Source: Bifidobacterium dentium JCM 1195 = DSM 20436 (GTDB taxonomy: Bacteria > Actinomycetota > Actinomycetes > Actinomycetales > Bifidobacteriaceae). Taken from it: a stretch of 64,000 nt of DNA. Position numbers and translations under genes: made by a program. Where the stretch lies: contig NZ_AP012326.1 of assembly GCF_001042595.1 (NCBI RefSeq), positions 1,984,001 to 2,048,000 of the forward strand, read 5' to 3'. Shown in pieces: positions 1 through 12,330 of this stretch. Each line of letters opens with the position of its first letter. Position 1 is the first letter of the stretch. A model generated the notes under the pieces. The model made no database searches and was not told the origin of the DNA. It worked only from the letters and a program-made list of their open reading frames with translations.

Positions 1-193
1 TGACGTGCATGGTGTCGATAAGCTTGTCGAGCGTCTTGCGGCTCAGCTGCCCCTCATAGGCTGCGGTCTGCTGGCGCAGCACCGGTTCGCCGGCCTGCAC
101 GATCGGCAACAGTTTGTCCTTGCCGCCGGATTTGATGAGTTTCTCGACCTCGCGGTTGAGCTCGAGATTCACTTTTGCATTACGTCCAAACAT
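1..193 (-). CDS. def: Peptide deformylase, N-terminal fragment (3' end outside window)
   Basis: Peptide deformylase removes the formyl group from the N-terminal Met of new proteins. The visible 64 codons start at an ATG (191-193) preceded by GGAGAAAAC, a good ribosome site. They contain LLPIVQAGEPVLRQ, the typical N-terminal segment that includes the family's P-I-V..G-x-x-x-L-R pattern. The metal-binding and active-site motifs lie beyond the window, so completeness cannot be judged. The gene follows glmM on the same strand after a 117-bp gap holding no other gene. Confidence 0.8.
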   Translation of the reverse strand, partial: MFGRNAKVNLELNREVEKLIKSGGKDKLLPIVQAGEPVLRQQTAAYEGQLSRKTLDKLIDTMHV

Positions 194-310
194 GTTTTCT
201 CCGTTGTTCTTGTTCCCGGCACGCTTCCCTCCATCTCCCTGTGCCATGATGTCATGCCGCAGCATGGCATTTCCTTCGTCAGAGATCGTCAGAGGGTGAA
301 ACGGGGATCG

Positions 311-1693
311 CTACAATGCGAGCTCGTCGGCCACGACCTTGGCAAGGCGTTCGCACACCTCGTCGGCCTGCTGCTGGGTTTCGGCCTCGGCCATGACGCG
401 CACGAGCGGCTCGGTGCCGGACGGACGCAACAGCACGCGACCGGTATCTCCCAGCATCTTCTCCTCGCGTTCGACGGCTGCCTGCACCTTGGCATTGGTA
501 TCGGCGGCCAGCTTGTCGACATTCGGTACATTGATCAGCCGTTGCGGCAGTTGCGGGAAGTCTGCGGCGAGCTCCTTGAGACTCTTGCCGGACTGTACCA
601 CCTCATTGCACAGGGTCAGTGCGGTCAAGGTGCCGTCGCCGGTGGTGGCGAATTCGCGATTGATGACATGGCCGGACTGCTCGCCACCAAGCGAATAGTC
701 ACCGCGCAGCATCTCTTCAAGCACGTAACGGTCGCCGACGTTGGTCTGTACGGTCTTGATGCCCATGGAACGCAGGGCGAGCTTAAGCCCCAGATTGCTC
801 ATCACGGTCACCACCAAGGTGTCGTGATTGAGTTTGCCGGCGTTCTTCTTGGCGCGGGCCAGAATACCCATGATCTGATCGCCGTTGACCATGTTGCCAT
901 CCTCATCCACGGCCAGGCAACGGTCGGCATCGCCATCGAAGGCCACACCCATGGCCGCATCGGAAGCCTTGACCATGGCCTGCAGCTGCTCCGGATGGGT
1001 GGAACCGGCGTTCTTGTTGATGTTATAGCCATCCGGTGAGGCATTGATCACAATCACATCGGCACCTGCGCGACGCAGGGCTTCGGGAGCGACCACGGAC
1101 GTGGCGCCATTGGCGCAGTCAGCCACGATCTTCAGGCCCTTAAGCGGCTTCGGCTGGGACTTGTCAGGACCGATCGGGGCGATGGTGGAAACCAGATGGT
1201 CGATGTACAGGTTGGTTGCGGTGGCGGTGTCATGGCTCACACGGCCCACAGCGGCACCGGTCGGACGCTCCCAATCCTGACCAAGCACGGCTTCGATCTC
1301 GTCTTCCTTGGTGTCGGGCAGCTTGAAACCGCCACGGGCAAAGAATTTGATGCCGTTGTCGGGCATCGGATTGTGCGAGGCGGAGATCACGGCACCCATT
1401 TCGACGTTCAGCACGGAAGTCAGATAGGCGACGCCCGGAGTCGGAATGATGCCGGCGTCGATCACATCGAAACCGCCCGCAGACATGCCCGCCGACAGTG
1501 CTGCGGCAAGAAAATCGCCGGAAACTCGCGTATCACGGCCAACCAGCGCACGGCGACGGCCTTCGAACTCGCCTCTGTTGCCGTTATTTTCCAGCACACG
1601 CACTGCGGCATCGCCCAAATCGAGCGCCAGTTGTGCGGTCAGGTCCCTGTTTGCCAATCCTCGAACGCCGTCGGTTCCGAACATACGTGGCAT
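311..1693 (-). CDS. glmM: Phosphoglucosamine mutase
   Basis: GlmM converts glucosamine-6-phosphate to glucosamine-1-phosphate for UDP-GlcNAc and peptidoglycan synthesis in the cytoplasm. The 460-residue protein shows the family hallmarks: MFGTDGVRG at the N-terminus, the phosphoserine loop ISASHNP (Ser near residue 106), the Mg-binding DGDAD near 253-257, GGEQSGH, and the C-terminal phosphate-binding RPSGTEPLVRV. I chose the ATG at 1693 because GAGGA lies ten bases upstream and MPRMFGTDG is the usual beginning; an in-frame TTG at 1702 is possible. Length is normal. The deformylase gene lies downstream on the same strand. Confidence 0.95.
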   Translation of the reverse strand: MPRMFGTDGVRGLANRDLTAQLALDLGDAAVRVLENNGNRGEFEGRRRALVGRDTRVSGDFLAAALSAGMSAGGFDVIDAGIIPTPGVAYLTSVLNVEMGAVISASHNPMPDNGIKFFARGGFKLPDTKEDEIEAVLGQDWERPTGAAVGRVSHDTATATNLYIDHLVSTIAPIGPDKSQPKPLKGLKIVADCANGATSVVAPEALRRAGADVIVINASPDGYNINKNAGSTHPEQLQAMVKASDAAMGVAFDGDADRCLAVDEDGNMVNGDQIMGILARAKKNAGKLNHDTLVVTVMSNLGLKLALRSMGIKTVQTNVGDRYVLEEMLRGDYSLGGEQSGHVINREFATTGDGTLTALTLCNEVVQSGKSLKELAADFPQLPQRLINVPNVDKLAADTNAKVQAAVEREEKMLGDTGRVLLRPSGTEPLVRVMAEAETQQQADEVCERLAKVVADELAL

Positions 1694-1800
1694 GAGTCTC
1701 AAGTCCTCGCTATCTGAAGTTGCTTTTTCCTTGCACTATCGTACTCACCTCACGCCACCACAGCGCAGATCGTGATGAAACGTTACGGAGCACATACGAA

Positions 1801-1833
1801 AGAAGGTGGATTCCCAAAGGAAATCCACCTTCT
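1801..1833 (-). terminator. Hairpin after pepN
   Basis: Twelve-base arms agaaggtggatt (1801-1812) and aatccaccttct (1822-1833) form a hairpin just past the pepN stop. On the minus strand it is followed by a short T-rich stretch (TTTCG). It probably ends the pepN transcript before glmM. Confidence 0.65.
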
Positions 1834-1846
1834 GTCTCGGCTCTCG

Positions 1847-4456
1847 TCAGAGGGCGGCGTTGAAGTCGCGCACCTTCAGTGTGCGATGGGAGGCCTCCAC
1901 GTTGCCACGCACAATGCGCTTGAGCGCATTGTCGGCGTGCTCATGGGCGTCAAGCCACGCGTCACCGAGTTCGACCAGCTTGGCGGGGTCGGCATACCCC
2001 GGATACAAACCTTCGAGCAGGGCCTCGGCCATGTGGAAGGTCTTGTTCTGCCAGATCCAGTCAGCCACCTCAAAATACTTCTCGGCATACGGCTCGGCCA
2101 AGTCGGCACGTGGAGTGGCGGCGAAACCGCCCGCCACGGCCTCGAGCTGCATGTTGGTCAGCCCATTGTTGTTCAGCGCTTCGTTCCAAGCCCATGCCTT
2201 GGCCTCTGCGGTACCGGCCACCGCTCGGGCACCAAGGGCGAATTCACGGTTCTCGGTGGTTTCGCGCTTGGCAAGTTCCGCATCGATTTCGGCCTGGCCG
2301 ATTTCGTTCACGGTGCTCAGAGCGTTGATGATGGTCCAACGGAAGTTATTGTCGATTTCAAGGCCCTCGAGTACCACGGAACCGTCAAGCAAACCCTTGG
2401 CATTGGCCGCGAAAGCCTCATCTGCCGGCTCGCCATAGCCAAGATAGGCGGTGATGAGCTGGAACTGCTCGTCGGAACCGGCTTCGGCCGCATTGGCCAG
2501 CTTGAACAGTTCGGCTGCCACATGTTCCACGACCGCTGCACGATCGGCCGGAGCGGTGTAATGCCATGCGGTGGTGCTGATCTGGGCCAGCGCATAGCGG
2601 AAGGTGGTGGATTCGTGCTCGGTGGCGAGCGCGGCCAGCGAGGTGTCGATGAACTGCTTGGCCGGCAGTTCGCCGTCACGCGTCATATCCCAGAAGGCCA
2701 GCCAGATCACGGAACGGGCCAGCGCATCGTCGAAACGATACAGGTTCTCGGCGGCGAATTTCAGGGATTGGTCGTCGAAGCGCAGCTTGGTGTAGGTCAG
2801 ATCGTCGTCGTTCACGAGAATCAGCGCCGGGCGAGTCTTGCCTGCAGCCGCCTCGACCACGGTGGTCTCGCCATCGACGTCGAGCTCGAACTGATCGGTG
2901 CGCACGATCTTGCCGGTTGCCGGATCCTCATTGTAGAAACCGACGGCCAGACGGTGGGCGCGCAGCACCGGATGTTCGGCGGGAGCGGACTGCCTGAGTA
3001 CAAGCTGCCTGATGGTGCCGTCCTCATTCTCCTGCACTTCGGTGGCGATGGTGTTGATGCCGGATTGTTCCAGCCACTGGGCGCTCCACGCCTTCAGATC
3101 ACGGCCGGAAGTGAGCTCCAGTTCGGCGAGCAGGTCCGCCAGGGTTGCGTTGGCGTAGGCATGCTTGTTCAGATAGTTATTGATGCCCTGGAAGAACTTG
3201 TCGCGGCCTACATAGAACACGAGCTGCTTCAGGACGGAAGCGCCCTTGGCGTAGGTGATGCCGTCGAAGTTCACATAGGTATCGTTGAGGTCGTTGATCG
3301 GGGCGACGATCGGATGCGTGGTGCTCAGCTGATCTTGACGCAGCGCCCAGCTTTTCTCACCGGAGCTGAACGTGGCCCAGGCATCCTTCCATTCGGTGGC
3401 TTCGGCGGTGGCGAGCGTGGAGGTGAACTCGGCGAAGGATTCGTTGAGCCACAGGTCATTCCACCACTTCATGGTCACATAGTCGCCGAACCACATATGG
3501 GCAAGCTCGTGCAGCACGGTCACCACGCGACGTTCGGCGTAAGCATCGGTCACCTTGGATTCGAACACATACTGGTCACGGATGGTGACCATGCCGATGT
3601 TCTCCATGGCGCCGGCATTGTATTCCGGCACGTAGATCTGGTCGTACTTGGCGTACGGGTATGGCACGCCCCAGGTCTTGGCATAGAACGCGAAGCCCTT
3701 CTTGGTGATGTCGAACAGATAGTCGACGTCCTTGGCGAAGGCATCGGCAAGGGCCTGGCGGCAGTACATGGCCATCGGCACGGTGCGACCGTCTTCGTTG
3801 GCGTATTCGGTGTGCCATTCGGCGTACGGGCCGGCGCAGATGGCGGTCAGATAGGAACTCATGGTCGGGGTCGGCTCGAACACCCATCGGCGGGTGGTCT
3901 CGGCCTCATGCTCGCCGAGCGTACCTTCCTCCGTCACGATTTCGGTATCGGTCACGGAGGCTGCCGGCATATTGGAGGTGACGATCCAGGACTTGGCTGC
4001 AAGCACGGAGAAGTCGAACACGGCCTTGAGGTCAGGCTGGTCGAATACGGCGTAGACACGACGAGCGTCCGGCACTTCGAACTGGGAATAAAGATAGATG
4101 TTGCCATCGGAGGGATCAACGCTACGATGCAGACCTTCGCCGGTATTGGAGTACTGGCACAGAGCCTTGACGGTGACCTCGTTATGCGCTTCAAGATTCT
4201 TGAGCTCAATGCGGTCGTCGGCGAAGGCGGTCGTCGGATCGAGGGTCTCACCGTTCAGCACGATTTCACTCACTTCGTTGGCGATGAGGTCGAGGAAGCT
4301 GTTCGATCCCGGCTTTGCGTCGAAGGTGATGGTGGTTTCGGATCCGAAATCCTTGGCTCCGTGGGTCAGATCAAGGCTGACCGTGTAATGGATCGGTGCC
4401 GAAATGGTATCCTTGCGTTCTTCGGCTTCGATACGGGTGAGGTTTGCTCCTGGCAT
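1847..4456 (-). CDS. pepN: Aminopeptidase N, M1 family
   Basis: This is a cytoplasmic zinc aminopeptidase of family M1 that trims N-terminal residues from peptides. The 869-residue protein has the exopeptidase motif GAMEN (282-286), the zinc site HELAH (316-320) and its second ligand Glu at 339 in NESFAEF. It lacks a signal peptide, and its length matches actinobacterial PepN. I chose the ATG at 4456 because AAGGAGTGAC precedes it. The frame runs 27 codons further upstream, but that extension does not resemble the family and crosses the hairpin after RNase J. The gene is monocistronic, flanked by a hairpin on each side. Confidence 0.95.
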   Translation of the reverse strand: MPGANLTRIEAEERKDTISAPIHYTVSLDLTHGAKDFGSETTITFDAKPGSNSFLDLIANEVSEIVLNGETLDPTTAFADDRIELKNLEAHNEVTVKALCQYSNTGEGLHRSVDPSDGNIYLYSQFEVPDARRVYAVFDQPDLKAVFDFSVLAAKSWIVTSNMPAASVTDTEIVTEEGTLGEHEAETTRRWVFEPTPTMSSYLTAICAGPYAEWHTEYANEDGRTVPMAMYCRQALADAFAKDVDYLFDITKKGFAFYAKTWGVPYPYAKYDQIYVPEYNAGAMENIGMVTIRDQYVFESKVTDAYAERRVVTVLHELAHMWFGDYVTMKWWNDLWLNESFAEFTSTLATAEATEWKDAWATFSSGEKSWALRQDQLSTTHPIVAPINDLNDTYVNFDGITYAKGASVLKQLVFYVGRDKFFQGINNYLNKHAYANATLADLLAELELTSGRDLKAWSAQWLEQSGINTIATEVQENEDGTIRQLVLRQSAPAEHPVLRAHRLAVGFYNEDPATGKIVRTDQFELDVDGETTVVEAAAGKTRPALILVNDDDLTYTKLRFDDQSLKFAAENLYRFDDALARSVIWLAFWDMTRDGELPAKQFIDTSLAALATEHESTTFRYALAQISTTAWHYTAPADRAAVVEHVAAELFKLANAAEAGSDEQFQLITAYLGYGEPADEAFAANAKGLLDGSVVLEGLEIDNNFRWTIINALSTVNEIGQAEIDAELAKRETTENREFALGARAVAGTAEAKAWAWNEALNNNGLTNMQLEAVAGGFAATPRADLAEPYAEKYFEVADWIWQNKTFHMAEALLEGLYPGYADPAKLVELGDAWLDAHEHADNALKRIVRGNVEASHRTLKVRDFNAAL

Positions 4457-4491
4457 GTCACTCCTTGTTGCTTGGTTGTCTGTACAACGTA

Positions 4492-4524
4492 GGCGGCGTA
4501 ACCAGTTGTTCCGGTTACGCCGCC
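4492..4524 (-). terminator. Hairpin after the RNase J gene
   Basis: Perfect 12-bp arms ggcggcgtaacc (4492-4503) and ggttacgccgcc (4513-4524) with a 9-base loop lie between the RNase J stop and the pepN start. No clear T tract follows. Its position suggests a terminator for the RNase J transcript. Confidence 0.55.
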
Positions 4525-4585
4525 CTAATCGTTCCAATGGTCGTTCAGGCTGGTTTCAGCTTACGCAGACGTTACGCCTTTGGTG

Positions 4586-6526
4586 TCACTTGGCCGCAGT
4601 TACGCCCGCAGCGTCATCGACGTCCTGCGCGATGTCGGCCACGACCGGCACGATCATCGGCTTGCGATGCAGCTGACGGGCCACCCAACTGCCAAGCGTG
4701 CGGCGCATGAGCTGCTGCAGCTTGTACGTATCGTGGGTACCGGTCATCATGGCATCCCGCAACTGCTCGACGATCTGGTGACGCACCTTGTCGAATTCGC
4801 TTTCATCCTCGGCAACGGCGTTGAGATAGATCTTCGGCCCCGCAATCACATCGGCGGTTTCGGTGTCGACGACCACGAAGCTGGACACGAATCCTTCAGT
4901 GCCGAGAATACGACGCTTCTCAAGCTCCTCATCCGTAAGCTCGCCGACGGAATCGCCATCCACATACACGTAGCCGCACGGCACGGAACCGACGACCGCG
5001 GCCTGGCCATGGTACAGGTCGACGACGTCGCCATCTTCAGCCAGCACGACGTTCTGCGGATCGACGCCGGTCTTGACGGCGATCATGCCGTTGGCCACCA
5101 AGTGACGGTTCTCACCGTGAATCGGCATGGCGCACTTCGGCTTGACGATGTTGTACATGTACAGCAGCTCGCCCTCGTTGCAATGGCCGGAGACGTGCAC
5201 GGCCGCATTATCGCGGTTGACCACACGCGCACCCAATTGCACGAGCTTGTTGATGACCTTGTAGACCTCGTGCTCGTTGCCCGGGATCAGGGAGCTGGCC
5301 AGAATCACCGTGTCGAATTCGTTGATGGTGATATCGCGGTGGTTGCCGTCGGCGATACGGCCCAAGGCGGCCATCGGCTCGCCTTGGGAGCCGGTGCACA
5401 TGTAGACGAGCTTGTCGTCCTGCACATCATGGGACTGCTTCAGGTCGATGACGGTGTCTTCCGGCAGACGCAAGTAGCCCAAATCGGCTGCGATGGACAT
5501 GTTGCGCACCATGGAACGGCCGACGAACACAACCTTGCGGCCGTACTTGTGAGCGGCGTCGACGACCTGCTGCACGCGATGCACGTGGCTGGAGAAGCTG
5601 GCCACGATGATCTTGCGGGTAGCCTGCGCGAACGCCTGGTCAAGGGCCGGACCGATGGAGGTCTCCGGCTTGACGAAGCCCGGCACCTCGGCGTTGGTGG
5701 AGTCCATCATCAGAAGGTCCACGCCCTTTTCGCCGAGCTTGCCGAATTCCACCAGATCGGTGATGCGATGGTCAAGCGGCAGCTGGTCGAGTTTGATATC
5801 GCCGGTGTCGATCAGGGAACCGGCCGGAGTCTGCACGAATACGGCCAGAGCGTCCGGGATGGAGTGGGTCACGTTCACGAATTCAAGGTTGTATGGGCCC
5901 ACCTTGAGCTTGTCGCGGCCCTTGACCTCGACAAGCGTCGGATTGATGTGGTGCTCCTTGCACTTGGCCTCCGCGAAGGCCAGTGTGAGCTTGGAGCCGA
6001 TCAGTGGAATGTCCGGGCGCAGTTTCAGCAGGTACGGTACGCCACCGATGTGGTCCTCATGACCGTGGGTGAGCACCAGAGCCTCGACCTTGTCGAGACG
6101 ATCCTTGATGTAGTGGAAGTCAGGCAGGATCAGGTCCACGCCCGGCTGCTCCTCTTCCGGAAACAGCACACCGCAGTCGATGAGCAGCAAGTGGCCATTG
6201 TATTCGACCACGTTCATATTGCGACCGATCTCACCCAAACCGCCCAGCGGCACGATGCGCATGGAGCCCTTGCGGTACTTTGGCGGGGCGATCAGCACGG
6301 AATCCTGCTGAGGTGCGGTGGCCTGCGGTGCCGGACGGGTGGAACGGCGATTGCCCGCGGAACGGGTGCCAGTGCCTTTGCCGCGGCCGGCGCCGTTGGC
6401 ATTACGAGTGCGGCCGGAAGACTTGCGCGTGGTTGCGCTCTCCTTCTTCGCCGCGGAATCAGTGCGCTTGACAGCCTTGCTGCCGCGCTTGTGCGTTGTC
6501 TTTTTCTTGGTTTCTTCTGTAGCCAT
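4586..6526 (-). CDS. rnj: Ribonuclease J
   Basis: RNase J is a metallo-beta-lactamase-fold nuclease (5'-3' exonuclease and endonuclease) in mRNA decay and rRNA processing. The metal-binding HGHEDH motif sits at residues 154-159, followed by the beta-CASP region (SFSSHVHRVQQ, CTGSQGEP) and the C-terminal domain, 646 residues in all. Residues 1-90 form an extra Lys/Arg/Ser/Thr-rich tail, seen in actinobacterial RNase J and probably disordered and RNA-binding. The core starts near MRIVPLGGLGEIG at residue 89. The ATG at 6526 has AGGA only about two bases upstream, a poor spacing, so the exact start is less sure than the function. Confidence 0.93.
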   Translation of the reverse strand: MATEETKKKTTHKRGSKAVKRTDSAAKKESATTRKSSGRTRNANGAGRGKGTGTRSAGNRRSTRPAPQATAPQQDSVLIAPPKYRKGSMRIVPLGGLGEIGRNMNVVEYNGHLLLIDCGVLFPEEEQPGVDLILPDFHYIKDRLDKVEALVLTHGHEDHIGGVPYLLKLRPDIPLIGSKLTLAFAEAKCKEHHINPTLVEVKGRDKLKVGPYNLEFVNVTHSIPDALAVFVQTPAGSLIDTGDIKLDQLPLDHRITDLVEFGKLGEKGVDLLMMDSTNAEVPGFVKPETSIGPALDQAFAQATRKIIVASFSSHVHRVQQVVDAAHKYGRKVVFVGRSMVRNMSIAADLGYLRLPEDTVIDLKQSHDVQDDKLVYMCTGSQGEPMAALGRIADGNHRDITINEFDTVILASSLIPGNEHEVYKVINKLVQLGARVVNRDNAAVHVSGHCNEGELLYMYNIVKPKCAMPIHGENRHLVANGMIAVKTGVDPQNVVLAEDGDVVDLYHGQAAVVGSVPCGYVYVDGDSVGELTDEELEKRRILGTEGFVSSFVVVDTETADVIAGPKIYLNAVAEDESEFDKVRHQIVEQLRDAMMTGTHDTYKLQQLMRRTLGSWVARQLHRKPMIVPVVADIAQDVDDAAGVTAAK

Positions 6527-6553
6527 TTCCTAGTTGGATTTCTGTTACTAATT

Positions 6554-6573
6554 GTTCCCGCCTATGCGGGAAC
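6554..6573 (-). terminator. Small hairpin between dapA and the RNase J gene
   Basis: Arms gttcccgc and gcgggaac with a 4-base loop form an 8-bp stem about 70 bases past the dapA stop and 28 bases before the RNase J start. It could be a weak terminator of dapA or a leader hairpin of the RNase J mRNA; the sequence does not decide. Confidence 0.4.
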
Positions 6574-6645
6574 GAGGAATGAAGGGCCCGCATCTACTGC
6601 GGATTGGAGCGGAGGTAGCAGGCCGTAATCGCAATCATCGTCGTT

Positions 6646-7551
6646 TTACAGCAGACCGGAGGCGCGCATGCCTGCCTCGGCACGTTTGATTTCAGCCTCA
6701 CCCGGACCGACATTCGGCAGACGCATGGTGGTGTCGTCAAGAATGCCGCGTACCTTCAGGGAGGCCTTGGCCATGACGGCCTGGAAGCCGTTGCCGTTCA
6801 TGGATTCGACCAGCGGCGCGAGTTGCACGGCAAGACGCTGCGCCTCGTGGATGTCACCACGGTCGAAGGCGTTGGCGAGGTCACGCATCGGGCCGGCCGC
6901 CGCGTGCGCGATCACGGAGATGATGCCGACCGCACCTACGGAAAGGAACGGCAGGAACAGGCCATCATCGCCGGAATACCAGGTCAGGCCGGTTTCCATA
7001 CGCTTGCGCACGGCTCCCGCGATGTCGCCGGTGGCGTCCTTCACCGCCTTGACATGGTCGAGTTCGGCCAGTCGACGGTAGGTTTCCAGCTGGATGTGCA
7101 GACCGGTGCGGCCTGGCACATCGTAGACGATAATCGGCTTGTCCGCCGAATCGTTGACCGCCTTGTAATGACGGAACACACCCTCCTGAGAAGGACGGGA
7201 GTAGTATGGCGCGACCACGAGCACCGCATCGGCGCCCGCCTCCTGCGTCTGCTCCACCATGCGCACGGTGTGTGCGGTGTCGTTGGAGCCGGCACCGGAG
7301 ATGACCGGCACGTCCACGACGTCCTTGACGGCCTGAACCAGCTCGACCTTCTCCTCCATGTGAGTGGTCGGTGATTCGCCGGTGGTGCCGTTGACCACAA
7401 GACCATCGGCACCGTCGGCCACGAGCTGCGTCGCAAGCTTGCGCGCGGCCTCGAAATCAACGGAGCCATCGGCCTTCATGGGGGTCACCATGGCCGGGAG
7501 AATTCGCCCGAAAGGAGCGGGATCGAGAAGATGCATCGTACCGTCAGTCAT
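6646..7551 (-). CDS. dapA: 4-hydroxy-tetrahydrodipicolinate synthase
   Basis: DapA condenses pyruvate with aspartate semialdehyde, the first committed step of diaminopimelate and lysine synthesis. The 301-residue protein has the substrate loop GTTGES (55-60), the catalytic Tyr143 in IVYDVPGRTG and the Schiff-base Lys171 in VKAVKDATGD. I chose the ATG at 7551 because MTDGTMHLLDP gives the normal family length. The frame is open 52 codons further upstream, but that stretch has no family likeness and no good ribosome site. dapB (14297-15049) is nearby but not in the same operon. Confidence 0.92.
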   Translation of the reverse strand: MTDGTMHLLDPAPFGRILPAMVTPMKADGSVDFEAARKLATQLVADGADGLVVNGTTGESPTTHMEEKVELVQAVKDVVDVPVISGAGSNDTAHTVRMVEQTQEAGADAVLVVAPYYSRPSQEGVFRHYKAVNDSADKPIIVYDVPGRTGLHIQLETYRRLAELDHVKAVKDATGDIAGAVRKRMETGLTWYSGDDGLFLPFLSVGAVGIISVIAHAAAGPMRDLANAFDRGDIHEAQRLAVQLAPLVESMNGNGFQAVMAKASLKVRGILDDTTMRLPNVGPGEAEIKRAEAGMRASGLL

Positions 7552-7756
7552 ACGTTCCACGGTACTTCGCGCCACGGACTCGAAGGGAAGCCGTACGCAA
7601 CAAGCGTCACATTCCGGAAAAGACGTATTCGGATCCATCGTAGGCAGCGGCAACGTTGACGCCCGCAACACCCCTCTTGGTATCGCACGTGCCAACATCC
7701 CCGACATCCTTCCCGGATCGAGGCCTTCCAGCTTGTGTTGCAGACCCTATGAGCGC

Positions 7757-9013
7757 TTAAGACCCGATCGAACGCGAAACGCCATCTTTGGAAGATTGTC
7801 CGGCAATGACGGCAACAACGCATTGGAGGAACGCCATGCACGCGAACAATCCAAGCGAAACCTGACGACCGCCGGTAAGCTGCATCAATACGCCGAATAC
7901 CAGTGGTCCCAGCGAAGCTATCAGATAACCGAATGATTGCGCGATGCCCGAAAGCACCACGGTTTCGGCACCGCCCTGCCCACGCATGGCGATCAACGCG
8001 AGCGCCACGACCAGCGCTGATCCCTGTGCGCAGCCGCCGATGAGCGACCAGACAATCATGGCTTGCGGGAACACCAGCATGCCGAGACCCGCCACCAGCA
8101 TGGGAATGCTGGAAGTGAGCGCCGCACAAATCTGGTTACCGCGCACATTCATCAGCTTGGGTATCAGCAGACCGGAAAGAATACCAACGCCCTGGAATAT
8201 GAACAGGTGCACGCCGGCCGTGGAGGCGTCGAAGCCAGCGGATGCGGAAACGCTCGGTATCCAATTGGACATGGTGTAGAAAGTGGATGATTGCAATCCC
8301 ATGAACACAGTGACGTACCATGTCATCGGACGTCGCAGTACACAACGGAATGTATCGTATCCCGATTCATGGGAGGTGGTTGCTGCATTGGTTCGCGTCA
8401 CGTTTGGCACAGTGGTTTGCATGATCTGGCGATTATGCAGTATGCGCAACGCCCACAATGCCGCGACCACTAGCGGCGGCACGCTCCAAACGGCAAGTGA
8501 GGCACGCCAATCGCACCATACCTGCGCAAGTGGAGCGGAAATCAATCCCGCAGTGGCGGCACCTACGGTGATACAGCCGGAGTAAACGCCTGTAGCCATC
8601 GCAATATGACCGGCATAGTCGCGTTTTACGATCACCGGCACCAGCACGTTGCCCACGGCGATTGAGGAAGCGAAAATCACCGTTCCCAACCAGATTCCGA
8701 CATTGCCACAATACGAGCGAATGAAATTGCCGACCGCAATGCACAGCAGGGCCGACAGAATCGCCATATCCACACCGACACGGCGTTCGATGAACGTAAC
8801 CAACGGGCTGACCGCGGCAAAGGCAAGCAGCGGTATCGCCGTCAGGACGCCCTGCACGCCTTCGCCCCAGGAAAGGTCGGCACCAATTTGCGTAAGCAAC
8901 GGACCGACTGCGGCGATGGCCGGCCGTAGATTCAACGACACCACGAAGACCAGTGCCGCCCACAGTCCAGTGGATGGCACATCGTATTCCGCAATGGCAT
9001 TCTTTGCATTCAT
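7757..9013 (-). CDS. MFS transporter, CynX/NimT-like
   Basis: A 418-residue major-facilitator protein with about 12 hydrophobic segments. The N-terminal VVSLNLRPAIAAVGPLL is the signature of the CynX/NimT branch, whose named members handle cyanate or nitroimidazole-type compounds; the true substrate here is unknown. The ATG at 9013 is preceded by GGAGAATTC, a good ribosome site. The gene stands alone between dapA and the copper locus, on the same strand as both, and a strong hairpin (9156-9215) separates it from copA. Confidence 0.8.
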   Translation of the reverse strand: MNAKNAIAEYDVPSTGLWAALVFVVSLNLRPAIAAVGPLLTQIGADLSWGEGVQGVLTAIPLLAFAAVSPLVTFIERRVGVDMAILSALLCIAVGNFIRSYCGNVGIWLGTVIFASSIAVGNVLVPVIVKRDYAGHIAMATGVYSGCITVGAATAGLISAPLAQVWCDWRASLAVWSVPPLVVAALWALRILHNRQIMQTTVPNVTRTNAATTSHESGYDTFRCVLRRPMTWYVTVFMGLQSSTFYTMSNWIPSVSASAGFDASTAGVHLFIFQGVGILSGLLIPKLMNVRGNQICAALTSSIPMLVAGLGMLVFPQAMIVWSLIGGCAQGSALVVALALIAMRGQGGAETVVLSGIAQSFGYLIASLGPLVFGVLMQLTGGRQVSLGLFACMAFLQCVVAVIAGQSSKDGVSRSIGS

Positions 9014-9155
9014 GAATTCTCCGCTCCGTTCTTCGCTTCCGGCTTAGCCTATCAGGAGTGGATTCCTTTTGTCGGAATGTCATCGGTGATGCTCAAGTTC
9101 GCCGTGATGCTTGCAATGTCCGTTGATATTCTCATGCGGATTGTACTTGCCGATT

Positions 9156-9215
9156 TCATGTGTTTGGCCGTTCCGAACGTTGCGATGGCGCAGCTCGGAA
9201 CGGCCAAACACATGA
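9156..9215. terminator. Long perfect inverted repeat after copA
   Basis: Two perfect 21-bp arms (9156-9176 and 9195-9215) enclose an 18-base loop. The arms contain gtttggccgttccga and its complement. It lies about 70 bases past the copA stop, so it probably ends the copA transcript, although no T tract follows. The 269-bp gap 9014-9282 holds no gene I can support. Confidence 0.6.
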
Positions 9216-9282
9216 TTGTTGAAAACCGCGGAATAGATCCTTCGTGAGCCTGCTCGACCGGGCAAGCCGTTAATCCGGATCG

Positions 9283-12189
<2,907 letters not shown>

Positions 12190-12243
12190 AGTTTCTCACC
12201 GATTTCCTGTTTTTGACTTTTCGCTTCAACGAATACCACCACC

Positions 12244-12264
12244 ATATACCCCTATAGGGTATAT
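12244..12264. promoter_or_regulatory. CsoR operator palindrome between copA and csoR
   Basis: Perfect 8-bp arms atataccc (12244-12251) and gggtatat (12257-12264) flank a 5-bp centre. Known CsoR operators are GC-cored palindromes of the TAccc/gggTA type. The site lies 55 bases before copA and 67 before csoR in the divergent gap, so one site could control both. Confidence 0.75.
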
Positions 12265-12330
12265 TTGCAAGAGTGTAGACTTGAGTTTTAGCTTTGAGGT
12301 CAAGATTTTAGCGTCAAGAGGAGTACGGCA

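Noticed and set aside
1772..6628. Long plus-strand open frames opposite pepN (1772-4492) and the RNase J gene (4580-6628)
   Set aside because: The minus-strand proteins have complete family motifs; the plus-strand translations resemble nothing and are codon-position shadows.
7552..7707. 52-codon upstream extension of dapA
   Set aside because: No family likeness and no better ribosome site; the ATG at 7551 gives the normal DapA length.
9080..9265. Minus-strand 61-codon frame ending in a His-rich tail (seven His in 26 residues)
   Set aside because: It runs straight through the long hairpin after copA, has no ribosome site, and the His content can come from GCAT-rich composition. It is worth a glance only because it lies beside a copper gene.
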